A DNA stretch of 64,000 nucleotides from Alkalihalobacterium alkalinitrilicum (GCF_002019605.1 NZ_KV917368.1:93809-157808), one strand, 5' to 3'. Numbered from the stretch's first letter, positions 27,066 through 36,297 are shown. The notes: generated from the sequence alone by a model not told the origin. A program made the numbers and translations.

Positions 27066-27141
27066 TTTTATCCGCAAAAACTGCCAGTAACAATATTAAA
27101 TGAACACAGACTAAATGCGCCACTTTATCGAGACAGATTGG
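27066..27141 (+). repeat. modular intergenic repeat, copy E (internal-module form)
   Basis: TTATCCGCAAAAACTGCCAG, then TTAAATGAACACAGACTAAA and TGCGCCAC, matches the internal module of copy D rather than the short forms. It lacks the closing CCCTCACTG module. Confidence 0.7.
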
Positions 27142-27249
27142 AAATAATAATTGAGAAATGAACATCGTGGAGTTCAATTAAAGAAAATCAAAATTTTCCT
27201 TCCTGCGCTAATATTTCAAGATAAAAAAACAAATACTACAGATAAGAAA

Positions 27250-27279
27250 AGAGAATCGTATATTGGCGGTTCTTTTTTG
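27250..27279 (+). terminator. orphan terminator-like hairpin
   Basis: GAGAATCG pairs with CGGTTCTT, followed by T residues, but no gene ends nearby. The remainder of the 26980-27514 gap is AT-rich with no further ORF I can support. Confidence 0.45.
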
Positions 27280-27450
27280 TTCTTGAAATCCAACTTTTAA
27301 AAGAGGGTTAAAATTGAATGGATTAAGGAAATACATATGTTTTAATTTCGCTATTGTTGCTGATTTATCGTATTGTTTCTAGAATTATATAAAATTGTGT
27401 AAAATTACATAAAAAAAACGCAAAAATTCAAACAATTTCTGAAATGATTA

Positions 27451-27459
27451 TGATATAAT
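27451..27459 (+). promoter_or_regulatory. extended -10 element upstream of the esterase gene
   Basis: TGATATAAT has TG plus a perfect TATAAT (27454-27459). No good -35 is seen. Transcription would start about 50 bases before the esterase gene. Confidence 0.4.
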
Positions 27460-27514
27460 TTTATTAAAATAGTTTTCAGAATATTGAGTTATCGAGAGAG
27501 AGATGGGGGACTCT

Positions 27515-28720
27515 ATGAGTAAATATAAAATAAATACACCGATATTTTTCATAATAATCAGAAATATTTTTGTTGGTCTGGCTGTATTTGCTCTCTTATT
27601 TGCTGTTGTTGTGTTCATATCGGTTGAACAGTGGGCATCAAAAGAAGAGGGGAAATTACCAGTAAAAACAGCTGTCATTTTACATGCCGTCAATGAAAAT
27701 CTTGTACCATTAGATATAGAAATACCGAATTTTGTTAGAAGTAGTGGTGGAAGAAGTACGATGGTAAGAGAACATATTAATATTCCTGTTCGGGACGGAT
27801 CCACCATCGCTGGAAAAGTGTATCGCCCAAATGGAGATGGACCATATCCGATCATCATGTATTACCATGGAGGAGCATTTCTTGAAGGTTATGGCAGTAT
27901 CGATACACATGAAAATATTGTCCGAGCTTTAGCAGCTCGAACGCAAAGCATCGTTGTTGCTGTTGGCTATCGAGTCGCACCCAAACATGTCTTTCCTACT
28001 GCAATAGAAGACGGGTATGACGCACTTCTATGGGTGTATGATAAAGCTGATGAATGGAATGGAGATGTTGGGAAGATAGCTGTAGCTGGGGATAGTTCAG
28101 GCGGAAATATCGCTACAGTTGTTGCCACGTTGTCTAGAGATGAAGATGGTCCAGAGCTAACGGCACAAGTTCTATTTTACCCGTTAACAACATTCCAAGA
28201 TGTGGCGTTACCTTCACGAACCGTTTATGATAGTGGTTACTATCTACTTTCTAGAAGTGTTATGTATTTAGCAAGAGATAAATACACACCTGACCAAGAA
28301 ATGTGGTCAAGTCCATATACTTCACCGCTAGAGGCGGAAGATTTATCGGGGCTACCACCGACTTTAATTATAACGGCTGAATTCGACCCACTCCGTGATG
28401 AAGGGGAAGCGTATGGAAAACGACTAAATGAATTTGGAGTTCCAGTTGAAACGTATCGCTATAAAGGGGTTATGCACGGATTTATTTCTTTCTATGAAGT
28501 TATGTACCGTGGAAATCACGGATTACAGCAATCAGTCCACTACTTAAGAAATGCATTTCATGAGGAAATTGCATATGAGGAGTACTCTGTGAAAGTCATA
28601 GATATACAAGATGGAAAAGAAACGCTTCGAGATCAACTAGAAGCTTATGCTATGGCCGGTTTCTTGATAGGAAGGCAAGCGTTTTCAATGTTACCAACTC
28701 AATATACAATTATTAAATAA
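27515..28720 (+). CDS. membrane-anchored alpha/beta hydrolase (HSL-type esterase/lipase)
   Basis: This 401-residue protein has an N-terminal membrane helix (about residues 9-36) followed by a hormone-sensitive-lipase-type hydrolase domain. The oxyanion motif is YYHGGAF, the nucleophile is in AGDSSGGN, the acid is Asp in AEFDPLRDEGE, and the catalytic His is in VMHGFISF. It should hydrolyse short acyl esters at the outer membrane face, as the N-terminal helix suggests an N-in, C-out anchor. ATG 27515 follows GGGGGA; ATG 27503 is inside that region. A C-terminal extension of about 60 residues follows the His motif. Confidence 0.85.
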   Translation: MSKYKINTPIFFIIIRNIFVGLAVFALLFAVVVFISVEQWASKEEGKLPVKTAVILHAVNENLVPLDIEIPNFVRSSGGRSTMVREHINIPVRDGSTIAGKVYRPNGDGPYPIIMYYHGGAFLEGYGSIDTHENIVRALAARTQSIVVAVGYRVAPKHVFPTAIEDGYDALLWVYDKADEWNGDVGKIAVAGDSSGGNIATVVATLSRDEDGPELTAQVLFYPLTTFQDVALPSRTVYDSGYYLLSRSVMYLARDKYTPDQEMWSSPYTSPLEAEDLSGLPPTLIITAEFDPLRDEGEAYGKRLNEFGVPVETYRYKGVMHGFISFYEVMYRGNHGLQQSVHYLRNAFHEEIAYEEYSVKVIDIQDGKETLRDQLEAYAMAGFLIGRQAFSMLPTQYTIIK

Positions 28721-28795
28721 AGCTGACTTAATATATTTGATAACCGTCCATAAATTTGATTAACTAAAAAGAGAAGTGAATGGAAGGTGATAGAA

Positions 28796-29713
28796 TTGTT
28801 AAAACAGCAATTAGGAACAAGTGAGTTATTCGTATCTGAAATTGGTTTAGGATGTATGTCGTTGAAAGCTTCAAATGAAAAAGATGCGGTTGAAATTATT
28901 CATAAGGTGATCAACAATGGAATTAACTTTCTAGATACGGCTGATTTATATGAATTTGGAATGAATGAACAAATGGTTGGAAAAGCAATCAAAAGAAAAA
29001 GAGATCAAGTTATATTAGCATCAAAAGTTGGAAATCGCTGGAGGGAAAATCAAGAGGGGTGGAGTTGGGATCCATCAAAAAAGTACATTAAATCAGCCAT
29101 TAAAGAAAGTCTCCGTCGGCTTGAAACTGACTATATTGATTTATACCAACTACACGGTGGTACGATAGAAGACCCAATAGATGAAACAATTGAAGCATTT
29201 GAAGAACTAACAAAAGAGGGACTAATTCGATATTATGGTATTTCATCGATTCGCCCTAATGTTATAAAGGAGTTTGCTACAAAATCAAACATTGTTAGTG
29301 TTATGATGCAGTATAGTATCCTAGACCGACGTCCAGAGGTTGAATTGTTCGATTTCTTGAATGATCATAACATTAGTGTTATCGCTAGAGGGCCATTAGC
29401 AAAAGGAGTCGTTTCTTCGAACTGGAGACAGAAGCTAGGTAACGGTTTTCTCGATTATCGAAAAGAAGAATTAGAAAAAATATTGCCTTCCATTGAATCT
29501 GTGTTAGAAAATGAACAAACGATGACGAGTTTAGCTCTTCGTTACGCTACAGCACCTCAAACGGTTGCTGCGACCATACCAGGTGCGAGGACTATGGAAC
29601 AGGTAACGGACATCTTAAATGCGTATGATCAATATAACAGTATATCGCAACATCAATTGGAAAAGGTAAAAGTACTAACTAGAGCACAAAACTATACTGC
29701 CCACTTAACATAA
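28796..29713 (+). CDS. yqkF: aldo/keto reductase (YqkF-like)
   Basis: This 305-residue AKR with the TIM-barrel pattern contains FLDTADLYEFG (catalytic Asp and Tyr), ASKVG (Lys) and YQLHGG (His). NADPH-binding residues lie in the C-terminal IPGARTMEQV. It resembles B. subtilis YqkF in length and order. TTG 28796 is chosen for its AAGGTGA spacing; GTG 28787 overlaps the SD. The physiological substrate is unknown. It follows the esterase by 75 bases. Confidence 0.85.
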   Translation: MLKQQLGTSELFVSEIGLGCMSLKASNEKDAVEIIHKVINNGINFLDTADLYEFGMNEQMVGKAIKRKRDQVILASKVGNRWRENQEGWSWDPSKKYIKSAIKESLRRLETDYIDLYQLHGGTIEDPIDETIEAFEELTKEGLIRYYGISSIRPNVIKEFATKSNIVSVMMQYSILDRRPEVELFDFLNDHNISVIARGPLAKGVVSSNWRQKLGNGFLDYRKEELEKILPSIESVLENEQTMTSLALRYATAPQTVAATIPGARTMEQVTDILNAYDQYNSISQHQLEKVKVLTRAQNYTAHLT

Positions 29714-29799
29714 GATTTCGTAAATTTTTATCTAGAGTATTGTTCGTAATAAAAAAATAGGTTATTCTATTTATAGAACGATATTGGGGTGGTAATTGT

Positions 29800-30060
29800 A
29801 TGGCAACTAAAAATATCGAGCTCTTACATATGAGCGGGCAGAAATATAAAATAACTGATATTCCGATTGTAAATCACGATGTCTTTGTCGTTAATTACTA
29901 TTTACAACTGTTAATTGATGAGGTTGAAAAAAGGGCCATACCAAAAGATACTTATTCATTTTCGAGTTTTGTCATAAAGAAAAGTGGGTTAAAAGAATAC
30001 AATAAAATCAAATCTCAGAGAATCACAAAAATATTGCACCAACTTGTCCCCTCTAGTTAG
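29800..30060 (+). CDS. hypothetical 86-residue protein
   Basis: ATG 29800 has GGGGTGGT upstream and a strong terminator follows, so the gene is likely real. The product is soluble with predicted helix and strand mixtures (YYLQLLIDEVEKR) and a Lys/Ile-rich C-terminus. No recognised domain. It may be an adaptor or regulator, but nothing in the sequence shows it. Confidence 0.55.
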   Translation: MATKNIELLHMSGQKYKITDIPIVNHDVFVVNYYLQLLIDEVEKRAIPKDTYSFSSFVIKKSGLKEYNKIKSQRITKILHQLVPSS

Positions 30061-30116
30061 CAAATAGTAGTATATGGAATGATCTTAACTGTGAATACAA
30101 ACATTTAAATAATAAC

Positions 30117-30156
30117 AAGAGCTAGATTAACTAAATGGATAGCTAATCTAGCTCTT
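30117..30156. terminator. bidirectional terminator
   Basis: A perfect 13-base stem (AAGAGCTAGATTA with TAATCTAGCTCTT, 30117-30129 and 30144-30156) lies between converging genes. Confidence 0.88.
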
Positions 30157-30177
30157 TCTTTGGTCTTCCTAGAGAAT

Positions 30178-31410
30178 TTAAAACGCCCAATTCCCACCTC
30201 TAAACAGTGGCTCACGCTCACCATTCGCTGTAATACCATCAATATTCATATCCGCCGAACCAATCATGAAATCAACGTGTGTAATACTTGTGTTTAAGCC
30301 GTTCTTTTGTAACTCTTCTTTGGACATCGTCTTTCCACCTTCGAGGTTAAAGGCATAAGCGCTTCCAAGAGCGAGGTGGTTCGATGCATTTTCATCGAAT
30401 AGTGTATTATAAAAAATAATATTTGAATTTGAAATTGGTGAATCATATGGTACTAATGCTACTTCTCCTAAGTAAGCAGATCCTTCATCAGTTTCTACAA
30501 GTCGTTTTAATGTTTCATATCCTTCCTCAGCTTTGTACTCTACTACTTTTCCATCTTTAAATGTAAGAGAAAAGTTTTGAATTAATGTGCCACCATAATT
30601 TAATGGTTTTGTACTTGATACTGTTCCATTGACTCCATCCTTTTTGGCAGCTGTGAATACTTCTTCGGTAGGTAAGTTCGCAACAAAAAATACATCTTTT
30701 TCATTGTTACTACCAGCGCCAGCCCATAAATGTTTTTCAGGAAGTTCAATTGTTAAGTCGGTTCCAGGAGCTGTGTAATGAAGTTTAAGGAAACGTTTTT
30801 CATTTAAGAAGTCAACTTTGCTTGATAAATTCTCGCAATGTTCTTTCCATGCAGAAACAGGATTATCTGATTCCACGCGAGTCGCTTTAAAAATAGCATC
30901 CCATAATTTTTCAACGGCGACATCTTCAGCATCATTAGGAAATACTTTTTGTGCCCAACCAGGTGCAGATGCTGCGATGACAGTCCAGCTAATCTTGTCA
31001 GATTGAACGTACGAGCGGAATTTATCCATTGCTTGGCCAGAAGCTTTATTTGCATTTGCAATACGCTCAGGATTTACCCCTTTAAGAAGATCTGGATTAC
31101 TTGCGACGATACTCATGAAAGCTGCACCATTTTCAGCCATTTCCTCATAGCCTTTCGCTTTCCATAGAGGAAATTCATGAAAGGCTTCATCTGGTGCATC
31201 GTTATATTTAATAAGTGCAAGTTCTTCATCATTCCACTCTACATGTACATTCTTGGCACCAAGATCATAAGCTTTTTTGGCTACTAAGCGTACAAAGTCT
31301 ACTGCTACGAGAGGAGCATTGACGACTAATGTTTGATTTTCTTGGATATTCACACCGACTTTAACAGCTAATTCAGCGTACTTTTCCAATTTAGATTGTA
31401 AATTTGACAT
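30178..31410 (-). CDS. ampS: M29 family aminopeptidase (AmpS/PepS)
   Basis: This 410-residue thermophilic-type metallo-aminopeptidase of family M29 shows conserved acidic and His metal ligands in GEVALVPYDSPI, FYNTLFDENASNHLALG and SITHVDFMIG, including the EN.S.H.A.G pattern. It removes N-terminal residues from peptides in the cytoplasm. The length is typical. A GTGAGGG SD precedes ATG 31410. It is a single-gene unit after a bidirectional terminator. Confidence 0.92.
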   Translation of the reverse strand: MSNLQSKLEKYAELAVKVGVNIQENQTLVVNAPLVAVDFVRLVAKKAYDLGAKNVHVEWNDEELALIKYNDAPDEAFHEFPLWKAKGYEEMAENGAAFMSIVASNPDLLKGVNPERIANANKASGQAMDKFRSYVQSDKISWTVIAASAPGWAQKVFPNDAEDVAVEKLWDAIFKATRVESDNPVSAWKEHCENLSSKVDFLNEKRFLKLHYTAPGTDLTIELPEKHLWAGAGSNNEKDVFFVANLPTEEVFTAAKKDGVNGTVSSTKPLNYGGTLIQNFSLTFKDGKVVEYKAEEGYETLKRLVETDEGSAYLGEVALVPYDSPISNSNIIFYNTLFDENASNHLALGSAYAFNLEGGKTMSKEELQKNGLNTSITHVDFMIGSADMNIDGITANGEREPLFRGGNWAF

Positions 31411-31563
31411 TTATTTCCCTCACTTATGTATAATTTCTATTACAAGAGTATTTTAACAGTTCTTAATGGATTTGAAAAAAGAAAACGGTTTATAATTATA
31501 ATTTTGTTATTTAATTATATAAAAATGATTGAGAAATTATACGATTAATAAATGAACTTAAAT

Positions 31564-31588
31564 AAAAAAAGAGGGATTTAGCCCTCTT
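31564..31588 (-). terminator. terminator for the zinc-ribbon gene
   Basis: AAGAGGG (31569-31575) pairs with CCCTCTT (31582-31588). On the minus strand the stem is followed by a run of T from 31570 to 31564. Confidence 0.8.
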
Positions 31589-31625
31589 ATCATAAAATAA
31601 TAACAGACTAGTTTTCTAAAAAATG

Positions 31626-31865
31626 TTATTTTTTTCCGTATTGAATAAACATACGCTCGTCCTCAATAAGACCGCATGCTCCACACTGTACTTTTAATGA
31701 AGGACCACGATAAGGGAGATGAAAAGGATCAAGTTGATCGTTTGTGTACTGTTCAATGACCTCACCCGTCTGTGGGTTCAATTTTACAGCTTGTGCTTGT
31801 TGTTCAATTCGGTTAAAGCGCGAACGGTTGGTTTTACAATTAGGACATAAGTATGGTTCTGTCAT
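31626..31865 (-). CDS. small zinc-ribbon protein of 79 residues
   Basis: Two CxxC pairs (CPNC near residue 7 and CGAC near residue 61) bracket the protein, forming a likely zinc ribbon. The middle contains NPQTGEVIEQYTNDQLDPF. SD TAGGAGGTG is 8 bases before ATG 31865. It is a single-gene unit with its own terminator. The family resembles uncharacterised Bacillus zinc-ribbon proteins; the role is unknown. Confidence 0.7.
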   Translation of the reverse strand: MTEPYLCPNCKTNRSRFNRIEQQAQAVKLNPQTGEVIEQYTNDQLDPFHLPYRGPSLKVQCGACGLIEDERMFIQYGKK

Positions 31866-31944
31866 CTTAAATCACCTCCTAATTATAGTATTTCCTTTTT
31901 AATGTTTGAATAATCTTTAATTACATAGAAAGAAGGCCTAGAAA

Positions 31945-32478
31945 ATGAACGTTAGATTAGCTGAAATGAAAGATGTTAATGTAATTGCTGAAGTCCATGT
32001 CCAAAGTTGGAAAACAACTTATAAAGGAATCGTTTCTGACAGTTATTTGTCTTCACTTCGAGTCGAAGATCGAAAGGAAATGTGGAACCGAGTGCTTTCT
32101 ACTAAAAACCACCCAACAGTTGTGATCGTGATAGAAGAGGATGGTGAAGTATTTGGCTTTGCAGCTGTTGGTAAAGAAGGAACAGGGAAATTTGCAGGAA
32201 TTGACGGTGAATTATACGCTATTTATCTATTTGAAACTCATCAACGTAAAGGAGGTGGGAAACAATTAGTAGCAAAAGCAGCCCGAGTGTTAAAAAAACA
32301 GGGCTACCAATCGATGCTCGTTTGGGTTCTTGAAGATAATCCCTATAAACGGTTTTATCATGAAGTATTACAAGGTGTTTATTTAGAAAGTGAGAATATT
32401 GAAATCGCTGGAGAGGAATTTCAAGAATCAGCATACGCTTGGTGTAACTTAGGTCAATTAATTTCAAACTGTAAGTAA
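31945..32478 (+). CDS. GNAT family N-acetyltransferase
   Basis: This 177-residue GNAT domain protein has a start typical of the family (VRLAEMKDVNVIAEVHVQSW), a central AIYLFETHQRKGGGKQLV with the acetyl-CoA pyrophosphate loop (Q/RxxGxG/A), and a closing YKRFYHEVL. It acetylates an amine of unknown identity. SD AAGAAGG precedes ATG 31945. It is a single-gene unit; no neighbour gives a clue. Confidence 0.85.
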   Translation: MNVRLAEMKDVNVIAEVHVQSWKTTYKGIVSDSYLSSLRVEDRKEMWNRVLSTKNHPTVVIVIEEDGEVFGFAAVGKEGTGKFAGIDGELYAIYLFETHQRKGGGKQLVAKAARVLKKQGYQSMLVWVLEDNPYKRFYHEVLQGVYLESENIEIAGEEFQESAYAWCNLGQLISNCK

Positions 32479-32547
32479 AATTTGAAAAGAAATGAGTCAA
32501 TTTAGCTTGAATAAAAAAACAAAAACGAAGAGTTAAGTTCTAAAAAA

Positions 32548-32563
32548 ATGTAAGCGTTCCCAT
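32548..32563 (+). promoter_or_regulatory. candidate cre (CcpA) site upstream of the lyase gene
   Basis: ATGTAAGCGTTCCCAT fits WTGNAARCGNWWWCAW at 14 of 16 positions. It lies 70 bases upstream of the gamma-lyase start, so carbon catabolite control is possible. No SAM riboswitch or T-box is seen here. Confidence 0.45.
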
Positions 32564-32633
32564 TTACCAATTGATACTTTCGTAGAATAATATAAGGGAG
32601 AGGAAGAGAAATAATCGTAGAAGGGTGATTTTT

Positions 32634-33812
32634 TTGAATAACTACAGATTAGAAACAGAGGTCATTCACAGAGGATATGAAAGTAAATCTTTTCAAGGAA
32701 GTTTAACACCACCGTTATTTCAATCATCTACATTTACGATGGAGTCTGCGGAACAAGGAGAACGCCGGTTTGCAGGGGATGAGGAAGGTTATATTTACTC
32801 TAGATTAGGGAATCCTACGGTTACTATTTTAGAAGAAAGAATTGCTGAACTAGAAGGTGGAGAAGCAGGGCTAGCATTTAGTTCGGGTATGGCAGCTGTA
32901 TCCGCAACCCTTTTTGCTCTTGTTCGTTCAGGAGATCATATTCTTGTGTCTGAAGGTGTGTACGGTTGCACGTACGGCTTATTAGAACTTTTAAAGGATC
33001 GATTTAAGGTTGATTATGATTTAATTGCTATGGATAAAGAAGAGCATATTCGCTCATATATTCGTCCTGAAACCAAAGTGATTTATGTAGAAACACCAAT
33101 CAATCCAACAATGAAACTGGTAGATCTACAGTTAATAAGCAAGCTGGGCAAAGAAACAGGGGCAAAGGTCGTCGTCGATAATACTTTCGCTACCCCGTAT
33201 TTACAACGCCCTATTTTATTAGGAGCAGATGTTGTTGTCCATAGTGCTACTAAGTATATAAGCGGACATGGGGATGTCGTTGCTGGATTGATGGTTGGAA
33301 GTGAAGAATTCATAAATGAAGTAAGAATGACGACGCAAAAAGATATAGGTGGAATCATAAGTCCGTTTGATGCATGGTTGTTAATCAGAGGGTTGAAAAC
33401 GCTCCCAGTCCGGATGGATCGACATTGTTCTAATGCTATACAAATAGCAAACAAAATGAAAAATCACCCCAAAATAAAAGAAATTATCTTCCCTGGAGAT
33501 GAGAGCTTTTCGCAAGTAGATGTCATCGAAAAACAAATGAAGCAGGCTGGAGGGATGATTAGTTTTTTAGTTAATGGGGGTAAAGAAACTGCGCAGCGAT
33601 TGATGAACGAATTAAAGTTAATTAAAATTGCTGTCAGTCTTGGCGATGCAGAAACGTTAATCCAGCATCCTGCAACGATGACGCATTCAGTAGTACCTGA
33701 AGAAAAGAGAGCACAGATGGGGATTGGACCTGAACTACTTCGTTTATCGGTTGGTTTAGAAGCATGGGAGGACATTTGGGTAGATATCGAGCAGGCACTT
33801 GAGAAAATTTAA
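32634..33812 (+). CDS. PLP-dependent Cys/Met metabolism enzyme, methionine gamma-lyase-like
   Basis: This 392-residue cystathionine-gamma family enzyme has the PLP lysine at K207 in HSATKYISGH and GNPTVTILEERIAELEGGEA near residue 60. The active-site loop GVYGCTYGLL carries the Cys found at this place in methionine gamma-lyases (GC-T pattern). It would cleave methionine or homocysteine to 2-oxobutyrate, ammonia and a thiol. TTG 32634 is preferred: AAGGGTGA is 5 bases upstream, and GTG 32625 lies inside that SD. Substrate assignment (methionine versus cystathionine) is inferred. Confidence 0.85.
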   Translation: MNNYRLETEVIHRGYESKSFQGSLTPPLFQSSTFTMESAEQGERRFAGDEEGYIYSRLGNPTVTILEERIAELEGGEAGLAFSSGMAAVSATLFALVRSGDHILVSEGVYGCTYGLLELLKDRFKVDYDLIAMDKEEHIRSYIRPETKVIYVETPINPTMKLVDLQLISKLGKETGAKVVVDNTFATPYLQRPILLGADVVVHSATKYISGHGDVVAGLMVGSEEFINEVRMTTQKDIGGIISPFDAWLLIRGLKTLPVRMDRHCSNAIQIANKMKNHPKIKEIIFPGDESFSQVDVIEKQMKQAGGMISFLVNGGKETAQRLMNELKLIKIAVSLGDAETLIQHPATMTHSVVPEEKRAQMGIGPELLRLSVGLEAWEDIWVDIEQALEKI

Positions 33813-33841
33813 ATCACGAGTTAGATATATGGATCAACCAA

Positions 33842-33900
33842 GTTTATCCCGTAACAACAGACAGTAATAACTAAATGAACTCTTAGAGAAGATAAGGCGG
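33842..33900 (+). repeat. modular intergenic repeat, copy F (decayed)
   Basis: TTATCCCGTAACAACAGACA, then AGTAATAACTAAATGAAC, matches the start and internal module of copies D and E. The remainder has diverged. Confidence 0.55.
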
Positions 33901-33941
33901 TATTTCAATAATTTTCGTTCGTTAAATACCATATAAAAGAC

Positions 33942-33983
33942 AAAAGGTTAGAGATAGGAATATTGAAGTATCTCTAACCTTTT
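33942..33983. terminator. bidirectional terminator
   Basis: A perfect 15-base stem (AAAAGGTTAGAGATA with its complement at 33969-33983) lies between the gamma-lyase and yisP genes. Confidence 0.88.
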
Positions 33984-34014
33984 GTGTTATGTATTTTACA
34001 ATCAAGGTTGTATC

Positions 34015-34833
34015 TTACTCTGCTACTACCTCATTTACGATTTCCATTACGGAATTTCTTGTAAGTTTCTCTGATCCAGTTTCAATAGCATCGAGTGTAC
34101 CTAAAGCAAGAGCGAGTGGAATTTTACAGAAATAATAAATCGGTCCTATTTGTAACTCTTTAGTATAAATGTCGCCTAGTTCTAAGTTCGTTCTAGCGTA
34201 TTTAAACATATCTTTCATGTCCCAGCCATTTGGAAAAAAGTCTACCCCTCTAGAAAGATCTTCTTCACGATTTCGAATGATGTTGACCGCTTGTAACCCT
34301 CGTCCAAATCCAACGGCAAGAGCCTCATCACAATCGGTTCCGTCATACCATCTCCAAAGGTCCGAAAGAAGTACTCCTACTAATCCAGCAACATAGAATG
34401 TGTATTGATTGAGATCTTCTTTAGTTTCAATTTTCCATTCATTTTCAACCCACTTGGCCATACCTTCAGCCATTCTTGAGGTTGAATGTAAAACCGTTGA
34501 AGTGGCCGATTGAGGACTAATTGTAATCCAGTCATGCAATTGTAAGGTTACTTGTGGTAATAAAGCTTTATAGGGTTCAAATAAGGCATTGATGTCAGTC
34601 TCTTGAACTGGATTTTTCATAAGCTCGCTTAGCTTTTTCAATAAGTTCACTTTGACCTCTTTTGGAAGTTCAGAATTGTCTTCGATTTCGTCGATTGCTC
34701 TCATACATAAATAAGCTGACATTACAGCCTCTTCTAATGAAGCCGGTAATTTGCTAATCGGAATAAAAAAGGTTCGACTTGTTTTCATTAACATGTCCCT
34801 TGCTCTTTCATATAACTCATTGGTTTCAGTCAT
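34015..34833 (-). CDS. yisP: YisP-like squalene/phytoene synthase family protein
   Basis: This 272-residue member of the head-to-head prenyl synthase superfamily is closest in style to B. subtilis YisP, which acts as a farnesyl diphosphate phosphatase giving farnesol linked to membrane microdomains and biofilms. The first Asp-rich motif is intact (D48-x3-D52, DEIED). The second, usually NxxRDxxED, reads NIIRNREED, with Asp replaced by Asn. ATG 34833 is chosen because GAAAGGAAGG lies 10 bases upstream; the in-frame TTG 34854 lies before that. Whether it makes a phosphatase product or condenses prenyl units is uncertain. Confidence 0.8.
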   Translation of the reverse strand: MTETNELYERARDMLMKTSRTFFIPISKLPASLEEAVMSAYLCMRAIDEIEDNSELPKEVKVNLLKKLSELMKNPVQETDINALFEPYKALLPQVTLQLHDWITISPQSATSTVLHSTSRMAEGMAKWVENEWKIETKEDLNQYTFYVAGLVGVLLSDLWRWYDGTDCDEALAVGFGRGLQAVNIIRNREEDLSRGVDFFPNGWDMKDMFKYARTNLELGDIYTKELQIGPIYYFCKIPLALALGTLDAIETGSEKLTRNSVMEIVNEVVAE

Positions 34834-35025
34834 CTTTTTTAACCTTCCTTTCAATTCATATCTTATATAAAAGTTTAGACTAAATATGAACGATTTACCA
34901 GAATATCTGTTTTGTTCTCGTATATTATTTTTTCTTTATGGCGTTTATTTGTTGAAAAGGGCATTGTACATGCACGAGTCAACATAAAATGAGAGAGAAT
35001 GACAAAAAGAAGGGAGTCGTTTTCT

Positions 35026-35268
35026 ATGAATCATTATCAAGACCATCAGCAAACTCACTCGAACGCTCCGAAAATGGTGACACTTGTTGACCCTTATGTA
35101 TATCAAACGTTACAAACGGTGATCGGTAGAACGGTTGTTGTTCAAACCTCAGAAGGTAATATTCGAGGTTGTTTAACGGATGTAAAGCCAGATCATGTTG
35201 TAGTGGATGTTTCTGGTTCGCCGTTCTTTATTCGAATGCAAATGATTATTTGGGTATTACCACAATAA
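35026..35268 (+). CDS. yuzF: YuzF-like DUF2642 protein
   Basis: This 80-residue protein with a DUF2642 domain has an Asn/Gln/His-rich N-terminus, then VDPYVYQTLQTVIGR, an SM-like beta unit (VVVQTSEGNIRGCLTDVKPD) and a final strand IIWVLPQ. B. subtilis YuzF is small and of the same family; spore-associated members exist. ATG 35026 follows AAGGGAG; in-frame ATG 34999 has no SD. It is 45 bases upstream of the manganese catalase gene, and the two may form one operon. Confidence 0.75.
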   Translation: MNHYQDHQQTHSNAPKMVTLVDPYVYQTLQTVIGRTVVVQTSEGNIRGCLTDVKPDHVVVDVSGSPFFIRMQMIIWVLPQ

Positions 35269-35313
35269 TCGATGGATACTTCTTAATGGTTAGGGAAGAA
35301 AGGGGAGACGGTC

Positions 35314-36210
35314 ATGATTATACGATTTGATAAAATGTTAATAGACTTACCAAGGCCTGAATATGCCGATCCTAACGGTGCATCAGCGGTTCAAGAGTTA
35401 CTGGGTGGGAAATTTGGCGAAATGTCAACTCTAAATAACTATATGTATCAATCTTTTAACTTCCGGAATAAAAAGAAGTTTAAACCTTTTTATGATTTGG
35501 TAGCGAGTATCACAGCTGAGGAATTCGGGCATGTCCAATTGGTCTCGAATACGATTAATATTATGTTGACGAACACGACATTTCCAGGAGATCCAGATAT
35601 TGCACCGATGCAAACGGCAAAAGATTTGCGATTTCATCATCACTTTATAGATACAGCACAAACATCAAAACCAGCAGATTCACATGGTCGTCCATGGACT
35701 GGAGATAACGTATTTAATAGTGGGAACCTCTTATTAGATTTAATTCATAACTTTTTCTTAGAGTGTGGTGCAAGAACACATAAAATGCGTGTTTATGAAA
35801 TGACCGAAAATCCAACTGCGAGGGAAATGATCGGTTATTTACTGGTTCGTGGTGGTGTTCATATTGTTGCTTATGCAAAGGCAATCGAAGTTATTACAGG
35901 TGTAAATATGACAAAGATGCTGCCAGTTCCTGATTTAAGTAACCGTGCTTTTGAAACTGCACAGAAGTTTGAAGATGAAGGCATTCATACGAAGTTATAT
36001 ACATGGAGCCCTACAGACTTCCGAGATATTAATAAAATTTGGAAGGGTACACACCCAGAAGATGGAAAACCATTAGAAGTAGTCATAGGTGCACCTGAAG
36101 GAGCACCGACACCTGATTTTGAAGAAGTGCCAGAAGAATTTGCACCTGGTATTTCAGCTGAAGATTATCAAGAGATTGTTAAGCGACTCATGCGATCTGC
36201 GGGATTATAA
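35314..36210 (+). CDS. manganese catalase family protein
   Basis: This 298-residue dimanganese catalase (YdbD/KatN type) removes hydrogen peroxide. Ferritin-like helices carry the ligands: Glu in GEMSTLNNYMYQ, EEFGHVQ (Glu and His), FLECGARTHK and GGVHIVAYAKA (His). The substrate-channel loop follows. Spore-coat relatives (CotJC, YjqC) are known, and its partner gene is also spore-type. SD AAAGGGGAG precedes ATG 35314. A strong terminator follows. Confidence 0.92.
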   Translation: MIIRFDKMLIDLPRPEYADPNGASAVQELLGGKFGEMSTLNNYMYQSFNFRNKKKFKPFYDLVASITAEEFGHVQLVSNTINIMLTNTTFPGDPDIAPMQTAKDLRFHHHFIDTAQTSKPADSHGRPWTGDNVFNSGNLLLDLIHNFFLECGARTHKMRVYEMTENPTAREMIGYLLVRGGVHIVAYAKAIEVITGVNMTKMLPVPDLSNRAFETAQKFEDEGIHTKLYTWSPTDFRDINKIWKGTHPEDGKPLEVVIGAPEGAPTPDFEEVPEEFAPGISAEDYQEIVKRLMRSAGL

Positions 36211-36238
36211 CGGGTGCCAAGCGCACCCGTTTTTTTAT
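36210..36238 (+). terminator. terminator after manganese catalase
   Basis: ACGGGTGC pairs with GCACCCGT through a CAAGC loop, followed by seven T residues. Confidence 0.9.
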
Positions 36239-36297
36239 CTTTCGCTATATTATTGCTAAATCGTGTAACTCGAATATAAAGTTTGAAGTTCTGAGGA

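Noticed and set aside
32479-32633. A SAM riboswitch or T-box upstream of the gamma-lyase gene
   Set aside because: No conserved T-box sequence or S-box stem pattern could be found by eye.
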